Notes: generated by a model not told the origin, from the sequence alone. DNA of 64,000 nucleotides from Brenneria goodwinii (GCF_002291445.1 NZ_CP014137.1:1736001-1800000), one strand, 5' to 3'; shown: positions 24,942 to 34,627, counted from the first letter of the stretch. Made by a program: numbers and translations.

Positions 24942-25901
24942 TTATCGCGATGACATTTCCGTGCTTCGGCTAACGCCGCCGACGCCGGAGGATGATTTTT
25001 CCCACATCGGCGTCTCTTTGCGGGCCGCTGGATAGTTGATTTCACTGCGGCTGCGCCGGAAATCGCTCGGGCTGACGCCCACGCGTTTACGGAATACGCG
25101 GGAGAAATAGAGCTGATCGTCATAACCGACCACCCGGCCGATATTGGCGATGGATTCTTGCGTTGTTTGCAGCAGGAGTTTGGCGCGGATCACCCGTTGG
25201 TCTTCCCGCCAGCGTAAAATGTTAATGCCCACCTGTTCGCGGAATAAATGCGCTAAGCGCGACGGCGACAGACACACGTGCCGGGCGACTTCATCAATGC
25301 GCAATTCGCCGGCCAGATTGCCGGTAATAAATTGGCAGGCTTCAATGACTCGCGGATCCATAATTTTTTGCGGACTTTGCGGATCCTCTTCCATCGCTCT
25401 TAACAACAGCCGCTCCAACAGATTCATCCCCAACTCTTCCGAAAAGCGCCGGCCTGAACGTTGGGTCTGTTCAATGTTGGCGAATAGCCGATCGAACTCC
25501 AGCAACAGCTGATTATTCGGCAGGCTCAAACGGCCAACGCCGCAGCTCTTGCTATGCCACTCCAGCCAATCGGCCCAGTAGGCCCGCGGACGAAAATAGA
25601 CCCATCGGTGATACCAGCAGTCGCTGTCCGGCGCTCGGCCATAAAAGTGTTTGGCTTTCGGCGGAAACAGCAATAAGTCGCCCGGACGACAATAAAAGGC
25701 GTCGTCGCCATCAAAAACCTGCCCCCGCCCTTTAATGGTAAGATTAATGATATAGCCTTTCATGCCGTCGGGACGGTCGATAAAGAAGTCGAGCGGTCCG
25801 TTCGCCAGGATCGGCGTCAATCCGGCGACCAGATAGGCGTTAAACGAGTAACCCGGCAACAGCGGATTAGACTGAGATTCATGCGCCACACGGTGATACA
25901 T
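24942..25901 (-). CDS. araC: Arabinose operon regulator AraC
   Basis: A 319-residue regulator. Residues ~1-165 form the arabinose-binding, dimerising cupin; VFDGDDAFYCRPGDLLLFPPKAKHFYGR and the N-terminal arm NPLLPGYSFNAYLVAGLTPI are as in E. coli AraC (292). Residues ~180-285 carry two HTH motifs ending YDDQLYFSRVFRKRVGVSP. A C-terminal tail of about 30 residues (REINYPA onwards) is longer than usual. The gene lies 234 bases downstream of araH on the same strand, rather than divergent from araB as in E. coli. It presumably controls both araFGH and araBA. Confidence 0.94.
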   Translation of the reverse strand: MYHRVAHESQSNPLLPGYSFNAYLVAGLTPILANGPLDFFIDRPDGMKGYIINLTIKGRGQVFDGDDAFYCRPGDLLLFPPKAKHFYGRAPDSDCWYHRWVYFRPRAYWADWLEWHSKSCGVGRLSLPNNQLLLEFDRLFANIEQTQRSGRRFSEELGMNLLERLLLRAMEEDPQSPQKIMDPRVIEACQFITGNLAGELRIDEVARHVCLSPSRLAHLFREQVGINILRWREDQRVIRAKLLLQTTQESIANIGRVVGYDDQLYFSRVFRKRVGVSPSDFRRSRSEINYPAARKETPMWEKSSSGVGGVSRSTEMSSR

Positions 25902-26061
25902 CTAACCTCCGGAACACGACAAGTAATAACAGACGACGAGCTGGCGCAAGGGAGAGCCGCCAGAGCAAATACGGCGTTAACCACCGGTAATCGGGCCATC
26001 CTCCTCCGTCATACCAGCCAACGCGGGCATCCGGTGCCCTCCCTGGCGGTGAAAACGGCAA

Positions 26062-26084
26062 TTCCCACCTTGCCCAGGCGGGAA
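26062..26084 (-). terminator. Weak hairpin after araH
   Basis: On the minus strand, TTCCCGCC pairs with GGTGGGAA around a seven-base loop, with one G-U pair, 52 bases beyond the araH stop. There is no T-run. It may separate araFGH from araC only partially. Confidence 0.35.
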
Positions 26085-26135
26085 CTGCGGGAATAACAAG
26101 TAACGATCCCATGCTAAGTATATGGCATGGAAAAC

Positions 26136-27152
26136 TCACACGGTTTTCTTGGCCAGCTGTTTGTAACGGTCAAAGATAACCGCGGCCAGCAGAATCAAAC
26201 CGCGCACCACGTATTGCGCGAACGGCGAAATATTCAACAGGTTCATCGCGTTTTCCACGGTTCCCAGAATCAGCACCCCGGCGACGACATAGGAAATTTT
26301 CCCGATGCCGCCCTTCAACGACACCCCGCCGAGCACGCAGGCGGAAATTACAATCAGCTCGTAGCCGATAGAGGTCATCGGCTGCCCGCTGGTCATACGC
26401 GATGCCAGGATGATGCCCGCCGCGGCGGAGACCAACCCGGAAAGCGCGAAGATGATGATTTTGGTGCGTATGACGGGCACCCCGGCCAGGCGCGCCGCCT
26501 CTTCATTTCCCCCGATCGCCAGCGTATTGCGTCCGAATGTGGTTTTATTCAGCAGCAGCCCGAACAGAACCATACATATCACGGTGATCCAAATGGGCGC
26601 CGGAAGCCCCAGCCAGTTGGCGTAGCCCAGCTCAAAAAAACGTTCGTCTTCAATACCTACCGCTTTACCGTCGGAGATGATGTAAGCCAAACCGCGGGCA
26701 ATCTGCATCGTCGCCAGCGTGGTGATCAGCGCGTTAATTTTCAGCCGCGCAATGATAAAGCCGTTAATTAAACCGAAGGCAATACCCAGCAGTAGACCGG
26801 CTCCGACGCCAATCCACAGACTTTGGCTGATATTGATGACCACCGCCGTCGTCACGCCGGCGCAGGCGATAATCGACGCGACCGACAGATCAAAATCCCC
26901 GGAAGCCAGGCAGAACAGCATGCCGCAGGCCACCATGCCTGACATGGATATCGCCAGTCCCAATCCTTTCATATTGATAAAGCTGGAAAAGTTCGGTACA
27001 AAAATCATGCAGCCCAGAAACAGCACGGCAAAAACCACCAGCATGCCGTAGTTATCCCAAATACGGGAAATCCCCGCTCCGGTTTTCTTCTTCGGAGTCG
27101 CTGTCGTCGCCGTTGAGTCTGTTTTCCTCGTGGGCAAGGTGTTAGTCGGCAT
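26136..27152 (-). CDS. araH: L-arabinose ABC transporter permease AraH
   Basis: A 338-residue inner-membrane permease with about nine or ten hydrophobic segments, of the CUT2 sugar family. NYGMLVVFAVLFLGCMIFVPNF precedes the first helix pair, and GNEEAARLAGVPV is the family's EAA-like loop that docks with the ATPase. The N-terminal ~25 residues are polar (Thr/Lys-rich). It works as a homodimer with AraG and AraF to import arabinose. The gap from araG is 18 bases, so the genes form one operon, araFGH. Confidence 0.95.
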   Translation of the reverse strand: MPTNTLPTRKTDSTATTATPKKKTGAGISRIWDNYGMLVVFAVLFLGCMIFVPNFSSFINMKGLGLAISMSGMVACGMLFCLASGDFDLSVASIIACAGVTTAVVINISQSLWIGVGAGLLLGIAFGLINGFIIARLKINALITTLATMQIARGLAYIISDGKAVGIEDERFFELGYANWLGLPAPIWITVICMVLFGLLLNKTTFGRNTLAIGGNEEAARLAGVPVIRTKIIIFALSGLVSAAAGIILASRMTSGQPMTSIGYELIVISACVLGGVSLKGGIGKISYVVAGVLILGTVENAMNLLNISPFAQYVVRGLILLAAVIFDRYKQLAKKTV

Positions 27153-27170
27153 AGTTTTACTCCTTGGCGG

Positions 27171-28700
27171 TCAGGCAACCGCGGGTTCTATATCAGGGGT
27201 TCGTAACATCGCCAAACTCAGCGCTTTCTGCTCAGTGGCCTCATCGTGCAGGAGTTCACCGGATACCGCGCCTTCACGCATCACAATGATACGGTCAGCC
27301 AGTCCAAGCACTTCCGGCAGATCGCTGGAAGCGAACAGAACGGCGATGCCCTGTTTCGCCAGCTCATAAATGACGTGATAGATTTCATGTTTGGCGCCGA
27401 CGTCAATCCCGCGCGTTGGCTCATCCAGCAGAATGACTTTCATCTCTTCGGATAACCAGCGGCCTAAAATCGCCTTCTGCTGGTTGCCGCCGGAAAGATT
27501 CATCATCAACTGTCCCGCGCTGGGGGTTTTAATATTCAGCGCCTGAATGCGTTGTTGCGCATTCTGATCTTCCCATTGATTATTAATGATAAAACCGGCT
27601 TTCAGGCTCTTGCGCCGCGCGCTGATATTGATGTTGTCGCGTACCGAATGAACGGCGATGATCCCCTCCGCTTTGCGATCCTCAGGGCAAAGCATGATCC
27701 CCTGTCGGATCGCATCGATCGGCGAGTTGACGACTATCGGCTTACCATCCAACAACACTTCTCCGCCGGTGATTTGGGTTGCGCCGAACAGCCCTTTCAG
27801 CAGCTCGCTGCGCCCGGCGCCCACCAGCCCGAATAACCCGACAATTTCGCCCTGGCGCACGTGCAGCGAAACCTTGGATTTCACTCCCGGCGCTTTTACC
27901 TCTTTCAAGGTCAGGCGCTCCTCGCCGTGCTGCCGAGAGGAGTAACCATAGATATCCCCCAAATCTCGCCCGACCATCGCCTGTACCAGCAGTTCATGGT
28001 TCACCTGCCGCATGTCATCGAACGTGCGCACATATTGACCATCTTTAAACACGGTGATGGCGTCGCTCAGTGCGAAAATCTCCTCCATGCGGTGCGAGAC
28101 ATACAAAATCACCCGGCCTTCGCTGCGCAACTCGCGGATGACGCGGAACAACTGTTCGATTTCCCGCGCGGATAGCGAACTGGTGGGTTCATCAAAGGCA
28201 ATAATCTTGGCGTTGCGGGCCAGCGCTTTGGCGATTTCCACCATTTGCCACTGGCCGATGGAAAGGTATTTGAGCGGGGTATCGGGATCGATATCCAACC
28301 CCAGATGGTCGAGCTGCAACTGGCTCTCATAGCGCATCAGCGAATAATTGACCATGCCGTATTTATGCGGAAACTGACCAAGGTAGATATTCTCCGCCAC
28401 CGTCATTTCCGGCACCAGATGCAACTCCTGATAGATGATTGCGACGCCTTTATTCAGCGCATCCATCGTATTGTTGAACCGCACGGGCTGGCCTTGGATA
28501 TGGATTTCCCCGGATGAAGGCAAATAATTACCGCTCAAAATCTTTAATAGCGTCGATTTACCCGCTCCGTTTTCTCCCATCAAGGCATGGATCTGCCCGG
28601 CATGACAGGAAAAACTGATATCCGTCAGCGCTTTCACGCCGGGAAACGTTTTTCCAATGCCATGAAATGATAAGTAAGGTGACGGTGCTGTCATGTCCAT
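27171..28700 (-). CDS. araG: L-arabinose ABC transporter ATP-binding protein AraG
   Basis: A 509-residue protein with two fused ABC ATPase domains (E. coli: 504). The first has GENGAGKST (Walker A, ~38-46) and a normal signature followed by DEPTSSLSA. The second has the usual degenerate Walker A (GLVGAGRSEL), then LSGGNQQKAILGRWL and DEPTRGIDVGAKHEIY. This asymmetric arrangement is typical of CUT2 importers such as AraG, RbsA and MglA. It powers AraFH-dependent arabinose uptake at the inner membrane. A gap of 28 bases separates it from araF. Confidence 0.96.
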   Translation of the reverse strand: MDMTAPSPYLSFHGIGKTFPGVKALTDISFSCHAGQIHALMGENGAGKSTLLKILSGNYLPSSGEIHIQGQPVRFNNTMDALNKGVAIIYQELHLVPEMTVAENIYLGQFPHKYGMVNYSLMRYESQLQLDHLGLDIDPDTPLKYLSIGQWQMVEIAKALARNAKIIAFDEPTSSLSAREIEQLFRVIRELRSEGRVILYVSHRMEEIFALSDAITVFKDGQYVRTFDDMRQVNHELLVQAMVGRDLGDIYGYSSRQHGEERLTLKEVKAPGVKSKVSLHVRQGEIVGLFGLVGAGRSELLKGLFGATQITGGEVLLDGKPIVVNSPIDAIRQGIMLCPEDRKAEGIIAVHSVRDNINISARRKSLKAGFIINNQWEDQNAQQRIQALNIKTPSAGQLMMNLSGGNQQKAILGRWLSEEMKVILLDEPTRGIDVGAKHEIYHVIYELAKQGIAVLFASSDLPEVLGLADRIIVMREGAVSGELLHDEATEQKALSLAMLRTPDIEPAVA

Positions 28701-28728
28701 TTCCTCGTGGTTAAACGGTAATCAACCG

Positions 28729-29712
28729 TTACAGCAAGCCTTTCTTCTCCAACTCGACTTTGAAGTTGTCGCGGGTGATCAGCACAACGTCGGTGACTTC
28801 GGTGAATTTTTCCGGTTCGACGCCTTTCGTCACCCAGTCATTCAACATCTGGATGCTCTTATAGCCGTGGATATCCGGGCTTGGCAGCAGAGAACCATAG
28901 AACCCGGTGGCCTGCGCTTTAGACAATTCGCTCACCGCATCCACCCCGTTGATGCCAATACCGATCACGTTGGGCGCTTTGAAGCCTTGTCCTTCCGAGG
29001 CGCGCACGCCGCCCAGCACGGTGTTGTCGTTCATGCCGACGATCAGCCAGTTTTTCACGTTAGGATGCTGAACCAGCATGGAGTTGGCGGCGTCGAATGC
29101 CCCTGGGATATCATTGGATTTGGTCGGAACCTGATAGATCTGTTTTTCCGGGAAGCCGGCGGCCTTTAAGGCGTCCATCGAGCCGGTGGTGCGGCGGCGC
29201 GCGGTATCCAGCTCATTTGAGGTAATCGCCATAACGGCGGTTTCATCAACCTTCCAGCCGCGGTTGTTCATCTCTTTCCACAATTCCTGCCCCTGACGTT
29301 CGCCGATTTTCGTGGCGGCCATCATCACCAGCGGCACCGTATCCATGGGTTCGCCCCTGGCGTTCACAAACTGATCGTCCACCGCAATCACTTTCAGATC
29401 GTAACTGCGCGCTTTAGCCACTATCGCCGGCCCTAATTTGGGATCGGGAGTACAGATAACAAACCCCTTGGCTCCGCTGGCCGCCAGACTATCAATGGCG
29501 TTAAGCGTTTTTTCACCATCCGGCACAGCAATTTTAATTACGTCAAAACCGAGATCTTTTCCTGCCTTATCAGCGAACTTCCATTCTGTTTGAAACCAGG
29601 GTTCTTCCGGCTGCTTAACCAAAAATCCAAGTTTCAATGTTTCGGCAATAGCCGATTGTGACATAACAGCCGCCAATCCAATCGTTGCCAGTACCTTAGT
29701 GAATTTATGCAT
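28729..29712 (-). CDS. araF: L-arabinose-binding periplasmic protein AraF
   Basis: A 327-residue binding protein. MHKFTKVLATIGLAAVMSQ plus a short tail ending SAIAE is a Sec signal peptide with an Ala-x-Ala cleavage site. The mature part is a two-lobe type I binding protein beginning TLKLGFLVKQPEEPWFQTEWKFA, as in E. coli AraF. GMNDNTVLGGVRASEGQG lies in the second lobe near the hinge. The start at 29712 follows GGAGAA by about six bases; a longer frame to 29784 would spoil the signal peptide. First gene of araFGH. Confidence 0.96.
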   Translation of the reverse strand: MHKFTKVLATIGLAAVMSQSAIAETLKLGFLVKQPEEPWFQTEWKFADKAGKDLGFDVIKIAVPDGEKTLNAIDSLAASGAKGFVICTPDPKLGPAIVAKARSYDLKVIAVDDQFVNARGEPMDTVPLVMMAATKIGERQGQELWKEMNNRGWKVDETAVMAITSNELDTARRRTTGSMDALKAAGFPEKQIYQVPTKSNDIPGAFDAANSMLVQHPNVKNWLIVGMNDNTVLGGVRASEGQGFKAPNVIGIGINGVDAVSELSKAQATGFYGSLLPSPDIHGYKSIQMLNDWVTKGVEPEKFTEVTDVVLITRDNFKVELEKKGLL

Positions 29713-30084
29713 GATGTTCTCCGGTATATTTGTCGTTTTACACGCCAACGGTTCTGAAACGTGTAATCGTTTCCAGAAGGGCATTTCCGGTCTGGATAAA
29801 GGAAAAACGCCGTATTAGTGCAATTCCCTTACTCAGTAAGCATTCAGACGCCCTACTTTCTATCTGTTATTTTTCACCAGAAGATAGAGCGTTATCACAT
29901 ACCGGAACAATGACAGGTTTGTGCATATATATAGCGAATTTAACCAGTCATTAACTTTTGACGAACATCACAAAATCATAACTAGCGGCAGAAAAATGCA
30001 TACTTCCAGCTAACGCCTCCTAACGCCCGGGTTGGTCTCTCTTTATCGTTACCACACGACAGACAGGACAAACAGGAGCAAACA
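29713..30084. promoter_or_regulatory. Divergent araF/araB control region (372 bases)
   Basis: A non-coding, AT-rich region between divergent araFGH and araBA. TCTGGATAAAGGAAAAA at 29791-29807 resembles the E. coli AraC half-site in its reverse orientation (TATGGATAAAAATGCTA) at about ten of 17 positions. AACTAGCGGCAG near 29990 is a weaker candidate. ATCACAT-type half-sites for CRP are seen near 29894 and 29968, but no full palindrome. AGGAGC precedes araB. None of these is certain. Confidence 0.4.
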
Positions 30085-31770
30085 ATGAGCGCGGATGCGA
30101 TTACAATCGGCCTCGACTTTGGCAGTGATTCGGTACGCGCGTTGGCCGTTGACTGTCGGACCGGGCAAGAATTGGCGACGGACGTGGTTTACTATCCCCG
30201 CTGGCGCGAAGGGAAATATTGCCAACCGGCCAATAACCAATTCCGTCACCATCCCCTGGATTATATTGAGTCGCTGGAACAGGCCATTCGCGTCGTCGTA
30301 GAACAGCTGACGCCGGAGCAACGCCGACAGATCGTCGGCATCGGCGTGGATTCAACCGGCTCCACGCCCGCTCCCATTGATGCGCAAGGGCAAGTTCTGG
30401 CGTTGCGTCCTGAATTCGCCGACAACCCCAATGCGATGTTCGTGCTATGGAAAGATCACACGGCCATAGAAGAAGCGGAGGCCATCAATACGCTGTGCCG
30501 CAGCGGCCGCTTTCCTGATTACACCCGCTATATCGGCGGCGTGTACTCCTCTGAATGGTTCTGGGCAAAAATACTTCATGTTTCGCGCGCGGATGCCGCC
30601 GTTCGCCGCGCCGCCGTCTCCTGGATCGAACTGTGCGACTGGGTGCCGGCCCTGCTCTCCGGCACCCATGCGCCAGAAAACATCAAACGAGGCCGCTGCA
30701 GCGCCGGACATAAATCGCTCTGGCATCCCGATTGGGGCGGCGTACCGCCGAAAGCGTTCCTGCAGGCGCTCGATCCCTGCCTGACGGAAAACCTGCAATA
30801 TCCGCTGTTTACCGACTCCTGGACCGCCGACCAGCCCGTCGGCGTCATTAGCGCCGAATGGGCTAAACGGCTCGGTCTGCCGCAAAACGTTACGATCGCC
30901 GGCGGCGCGTTTGACTGCCACGTCGGCACCGTCGGCGCCGGCGCGCAACCCTATACCCTGGTGAAAGTGATTGGGACGTCAACCTGCGACATCCTGATTG
31001 CCGATCAAGATCGTATCGGCAACCGGACGATCAATGGCATCTGCGGTCAGGTTGACGGCAGCGTCGTGCCCGGCTATATCGGCCTGGAAGCGGGGCAATC
31101 CGCCTTTGGCGATATGTACGCCTGGTTCGGTCGTCTGTTGAGCTGGTCGTTGCGGCAGGCGGCCAGCGATCGCCCGGAGCTCGGCGCGGCGCTGCAAGAA
31201 ACGGAAGCCAGGCTGCTGGAACGGCTCACCCAAGCCTGGGCGGACAACCCATCGCTGGATCATCTGCCCGTGGTGCTCGACTGGTTTAACGGGCGCAGAA
31301 CCCCTTTCGCCAACCAGCGCTTAAAAGGCGTTATTACCGATCTCAATCTGGGGACGGATGCCCCGACGCTGTTTGGCGGGTTTATCGCCGCCACGGCTTT
31401 CGGCGCTCGCGCCATCATGGAGTGTTTCGAAAATCAGGGCGTGCCGGTCGAGAATATCCTGGCGCTAGGCGGCATCGCCCGTAAATCCCCGACCATCATG
31501 CAAGTCTGTACCGATGTGATGAACCGCCCGCTGCAAATCGTCGCCTCCGATCAGTGCTGTGCGCTGGGAGCCGCCATCTTTGCCGCCGTCGCCGCCGGTA
31601 TTTACGCCGACATTCCAGAGGCTCAACGCCAAATGTCCAGCGGCATTGAACGAACATTAACGCCTGATAGCCAGCGCGTCGCACAGTACCAGCGGCTTTA
31701 CGAACGTTATCAACAATGGTGCCGCATTGCCGAACCGGCCTACCGCGCGACGAACCAGGCGGACACGTGA
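30085..31770 (+). CDS. araB: L-ribulokinase AraB
   Basis: A 561-residue FGGY-family carbohydrate kinase that phosphorylates L-ribulose to L-ribulose-5-phosphate. TIGLDFGSDSVRALAVD (residues 6-22) is the phosphate-1 loop with the conserved Asp, GVDSTGSTPAPID the adjacent motif, and ENILALGGIARKSP the adenosine-binding region. The length is near that of E. coli AraB (566). It is the first gene of araBA; araA follows after 49 bases. There is no araD in the window, so the epimerase step must come from another locus. Confidence 0.96.
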   Translation: MSADAITIGLDFGSDSVRALAVDCRTGQELATDVVYYPRWREGKYCQPANNQFRHHPLDYIESLEQAIRVVVEQLTPEQRRQIVGIGVDSTGSTPAPIDAQGQVLALRPEFADNPNAMFVLWKDHTAIEEAEAINTLCRSGRFPDYTRYIGGVYSSEWFWAKILHVSRADAAVRRAAVSWIELCDWVPALLSGTHAPENIKRGRCSAGHKSLWHPDWGGVPPKAFLQALDPCLTENLQYPLFTDSWTADQPVGVISAEWAKRLGLPQNVTIAGGAFDCHVGTVGAGAQPYTLVKVIGTSTCDILIADQDRIGNRTINGICGQVDGSVVPGYIGLEAGQSAFGDMYAWFGRLLSWSLRQAASDRPELGAALQETEARLLERLTQAWADNPSLDHLPVVLDWFNGRRTPFANQRLKGVITDLNLGTDAPTLFGGFIAATAFGARAIMECFENQGVPVENILALGGIARKSPTIMQVCTDVMNRPLQIVASDQCCALGAAIFAAVAAGIYADIPEAQRQMSSGIERTLTPDSQRVAQYQRLYERYQQWCRIAEPAYRATNQADT

Positions 31771-31819
31771 TCATCGGTTATTTATTTTCTCTTCCCGTTG
31801 GGAATAAACAGGAGTCATC

Positions 31820-33325
31820 ATGGATCATTTCAAGCAGCTTGAAGTCTGGTTTGTCATTGGCAGCCAACATCTTTACGGGCCGGAAACCTTACGCCAGGTA
31901 AAAGAGAATGCGGAAAAAGTGGTTGCCGGTCTGAATCAGGAAGCCGGGCTACCGGTAAAGCTGATCCTAAAACCACTGGTGAAAACGCCGGACGAAATTA
32001 CCTCTCTGTGCCGTGACGCCAATTATCAGGATAACTGTATCGGTTTGCTGACCTGGCTGCATACCTTCTCCCCCGCCAAGATGTGGATCGGCGGCTTAAG
32101 CGTCCTGAACAAACCGCTGCTGCAATTTCATACCCAGTTCAATGCGGAAATTCCGTGGGATACCATGGACATGGACTTTATGAACCTGAACCAGACGGCC
32201 CACGGCGGCCGGGAATTTGGCTTTATTGGCGCACGGATGCGTCAGTCGCATCAGGTTATCGTGGGTCACTGGCAGGATAAACGCGCCCATGCGCGCATCG
32301 CCAAATGGATGCGGGTTGCGGCGGCGATTCAGGAAAGCAAGCAGTTGAAGCTGGCGCGCTTTGGCGACAACATGCGCGAGGTCGCGGTGACGGAAGGCGA
32401 TAAGGTCGGCGCGCAGATTCAGTTCGGCTATTCCGTCACCGCCTGGGGTTTAGGCGATTTGGTCAGCGTGGTTGATGACGTCGCCAAAGGCGATATTGAT
32501 GCGCTGATTGAAGAGTATGAAGCCAGCTACCAGTTGACCGATGCGGTAAAACTCAACGGCCCCAATCGCCAGAATCTGCTGGATGCCGCCCAGATTGAGC
32601 TGGGTATGAAGCGCTTTCTGGAACAAGGCGGCTATAAGGCCTTCACCACGGATTTTGAAAATTTATACGGGCTGAAACAGCTGCCGGGACTGGCCGTTCA
32701 GCGCTTAATGCAGCAAGGTTATGGTTTTGGCGGCGAAGGCGACTGGAAAACCGCCGCGCTGCTGCGCATTATGAAAGTGATGGCCGACGGCTTGCCGGGC
32801 GGCACATCGTTTATGGAGGATTACACCTACAACTTCCAACACAATAACGATCTGGTGGTGGGATCCCATATGCTGGAAGTCTGCCCCAGCATCGCCAAAG
32901 AGCAAAAACCCATTCTGGACGCCCAACACCTGGGGATCGGCGGAAAAGCGGACCCGGCCCGGCTGATTTTCTCCACGCCTGCCGGTCTGTCGCTCAATGC
33001 CAGCGTTATCGACATGGGAGACCGTTTCCGCATGCTGGTTAACGTGGTAGACGCCATCGAACAACCGCGCCCCTTGCCCAAATTGCCGGTGGCGCGCGCC
33101 ATTTGGAAAACGCAACCTTCTCTGGAGGAGGCGGTCGAGGCCTGGATCCTGGCCGGCGGCGCGCATCACACGGTATTCAGTCAGGCGCTGGATGTGGACT
33201 ACATGCGCCTGTATGCCGAAATGCAGAATATTGAATTACTGGTGATCGACAACGACACCCGCCTCCCGGCGTTCAAAGACGCGCTGCGCTGGAATGAGGC
33301 GTACTACAAACTCTGTGGTCGCTGA
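31820..33325 (+). CDS. araA: L-arabinose isomerase AraA
   Basis: A 501-residue Mn2+-dependent isomerase (E. coli: 500) converting L-arabinose to L-ribulose. It begins MDHFKQLEVWFVIGSQHLYGPETL. GFGGEGDWKTAALLR and GGTSFMEDYTYNF contain the catalytic glutamates (E306 and E333 types), and GAHHTVFSQALDV the C-terminal histidine ligand. GGAG about eight bases before the ATG supports the start. Complete and co-directional with araB. Confidence 0.97.
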   Translation: MDHFKQLEVWFVIGSQHLYGPETLRQVKENAEKVVAGLNQEAGLPVKLILKPLVKTPDEITSLCRDANYQDNCIGLLTWLHTFSPAKMWIGGLSVLNKPLLQFHTQFNAEIPWDTMDMDFMNLNQTAHGGREFGFIGARMRQSHQVIVGHWQDKRAHARIAKWMRVAAAIQESKQLKLARFGDNMREVAVTEGDKVGAQIQFGYSVTAWGLGDLVSVVDDVAKGDIDALIEEYEASYQLTDAVKLNGPNRQNLLDAAQIELGMKRFLEQGGYKAFTTDFENLYGLKQLPGLAVQRLMQQGYGFGGEGDWKTAALLRIMKVMADGLPGGTSFMEDYTYNFQHNNDLVVGSHMLEVCPSIAKEQKPILDAQHLGIGGKADPARLIFSTPAGLSLNASVIDMGDRFRMLVNVVDAIEQPRPLPKLPVARAIWKTQPSLEEAVEAWILAGGAHHTVFSQALDVDYMRLYAEMQNIELLVIDNDTRLPAFKDALRWNEAYYKLCGR

Positions 33326-33615
33326 TAGGGAAAGCCGAGCCGCATGGACGCGGCAAGGCCCGGATATACGAATACGGACGAAAGCATTAGCCAAAAATAA
33401 TGCGATGATGGCATACGGATTATTCTTAGTTTATTGCGCTGCCAATATGCCGTTAAAAGAGCCGCGCCCTCAATAACCGCCCCCATTCCCGTTTATTATT
33501 GGCTGCCTTTTTTTAGCTTAAAATTTATATTTCTTTTTTTATTACCCTATAGACAGCGTCTATCTCTTGCATATACTTAATCACCCCCACCCACATAACT
33601 ATTAGCTTATTAATT
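33326..33615. repeat. Intergenic region with remnant resembling the 22.2-kb element
   Basis: Just after araA, GAGCCGCATGGACGCGGC (from about 33339) is nearly the same as GAGCCGCACGGACGCGGC inside the element at 22290-22310. Further along, CGGACGAAAGCATTAGCC resembles its CCGACGAAGGCATCGCGC segment. I read this as a truncated copy of the same intergenic repeat. The rest of the stretch up to cnu is AT-rich and holds the cnu promoter; I see no gene. Confidence 0.5.
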
Positions 33616-33831
33616 ATGACAGCTTATGACTATTTGCTTAAGTTTCGGAAGGTCAGCACCACGGAAAGTCTGGAAAAACTCTTCGACCATCTCAACTATT
33701 CCCTGACTGACAATCAAGAAATAATCAACATGTATCGGGCTGCGGACCATCGCCGGGCAGAATTGGCCGCTGGTGGCAAGCTATTTGATTTAGGCTGTGT
33801 TCCTAAATCCGTATGGCATTATGTGGTGTAG
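33616..33831 (+). CDS. cnu: Nucleoid-associated Hha-family protein Cnu (YdgT)
   Basis: A 71-residue all-helical protein, the same length as E. coli Cnu/YdgT. The family motif LLKFRKVSTTESLEKLFDHLN at residues ~7-27 and the C-terminal DLGCVPKSVWHYV are nearly as in E. coli. Cnu binds H-NS and assists silencing of horizontally acquired genes, and also binds an oriC sequence. It sits upstream of rsxABCDGE as in E. coli, but ydgK and blr are not seen here. Confidence 0.95.
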   Translation: MTAYDYLLKFRKVSTTESLEKLFDHLNYSLTDNQEIINMYRAADHRRAELAAGGKLFDLGCVPKSVWHYVV

Positions 33832-34045
33832 CGCCGGCGCGGCTAATGTAACTAAGTAAAGAATAATTATGCATATCCCCCGTTATCAGCCCGTTCGGTC
33901 ATGACAACCTGATGATTTTTACGTCTCTTTACTGGATTCAATCCCCATATCTACTCAGGCTTTTGCCCATATCCTTACGGTAGGTATGTTGTCGAAAGCC
34001 TGACAATGCCCGATAATGTGCGGGTTTTGTTTCTTAGGCAGAGTA

Positions 34046-34627
34046 ATGACTGAATACGCATTGTTATTTGTTAGCGCCCTTCTGGTTAATAATTTCGTTC
34101 TGGTGAAGTTTCTGGGGCTGTGCCCGTTTATGGGCGTCTCCAAACGGCTGGAGACGGCTATCGGCATGGGGTTGGCCACCACATTCGTGATGACCGTGGG
34201 CTCCATGTGTTCGTGGATCGTCAATGAATTTATCTTATTGCCGCTCAACATCGTCTACCTGCGCACGATGGCGTTCATTCTGGTATTGGCGGTGGTCGTT
34301 CAATTTTCCGAGTTGGTGGTACGTAAGACCAGCCCGGAACTTTATCGCCTATTGGGCATCTTTCTGCCGTTGATCACCACCAACTGCGCCGTTTTGGGGG
34401 TTGTACTGCTCAATGTCAATATGTCCCATGGTTTTCTGCAATCAACTATCTATGGTTTCGGCGCGGCGGCCGGGTTTTCTTTAGTTATGGTGCTGTTTGC
34501 CGCCATCCGTGAACGCCTGGCGGTTTCCGATGTTCCCGCTCCCTTCCGCGGTTCGTCGATCGCGCTGATTACCGCCGGGTTGATGTCACTGGCCTTTATG
34601 GGCTTTACCGGTCTGGTGAAATTCTAA
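34046..34627 (+). CDS. rsxA: Electron transport complex subunit RsxA
   Basis: A 193-residue, six-TM membrane protein (same length as E. coli). It starts MTEYALLFVSALLVNNFVLVK; NFVLVKFLGLCPFMGVSKRLE is the first half of an inverted-topology repeat shared with RsxE, and LITTNCAVLGVVLL carries the second conserved cysteine. RsxA and RsxE hold a [2Fe-2S] cluster within the membrane in this NADH- or ferredoxin-linked Na+/H+ pump, which keeps SoxR reduced. The ATG at 34046 is the family start; an upstream codon at 34016 is not needed. Its stop overlaps the rsxB start by one base. Confidence 0.96.
   Translation: MTEYALLFVSALLVNNFVLVKFLGLCPFMGVSKRLETAIGMGLATTFVMTVGSMCSWIVNEFILLPLNIVYLRTMAFILVLAVVVQFSELVVRKTSPELYRLLGIFLPLITTNCAVLGVVLLNVNMSHGFLQSTIYGFGAAAGFSLVMVLFAAIRERLAVSDVPAPFRGSSIALITAGLMSLAFMGFTGLVKF

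Noticed and set aside
33843..33857. Ter-like TGTAACTAAG after cnu
   Set aside because: Only the right half matches; four core positions on the left differ.
33985..33999. Second Ter-like sequence GGTATGTTGTCGAAAG
   Set aside because: It keeps GTATGTTGT but loses the AACTAA half that Tus needs.
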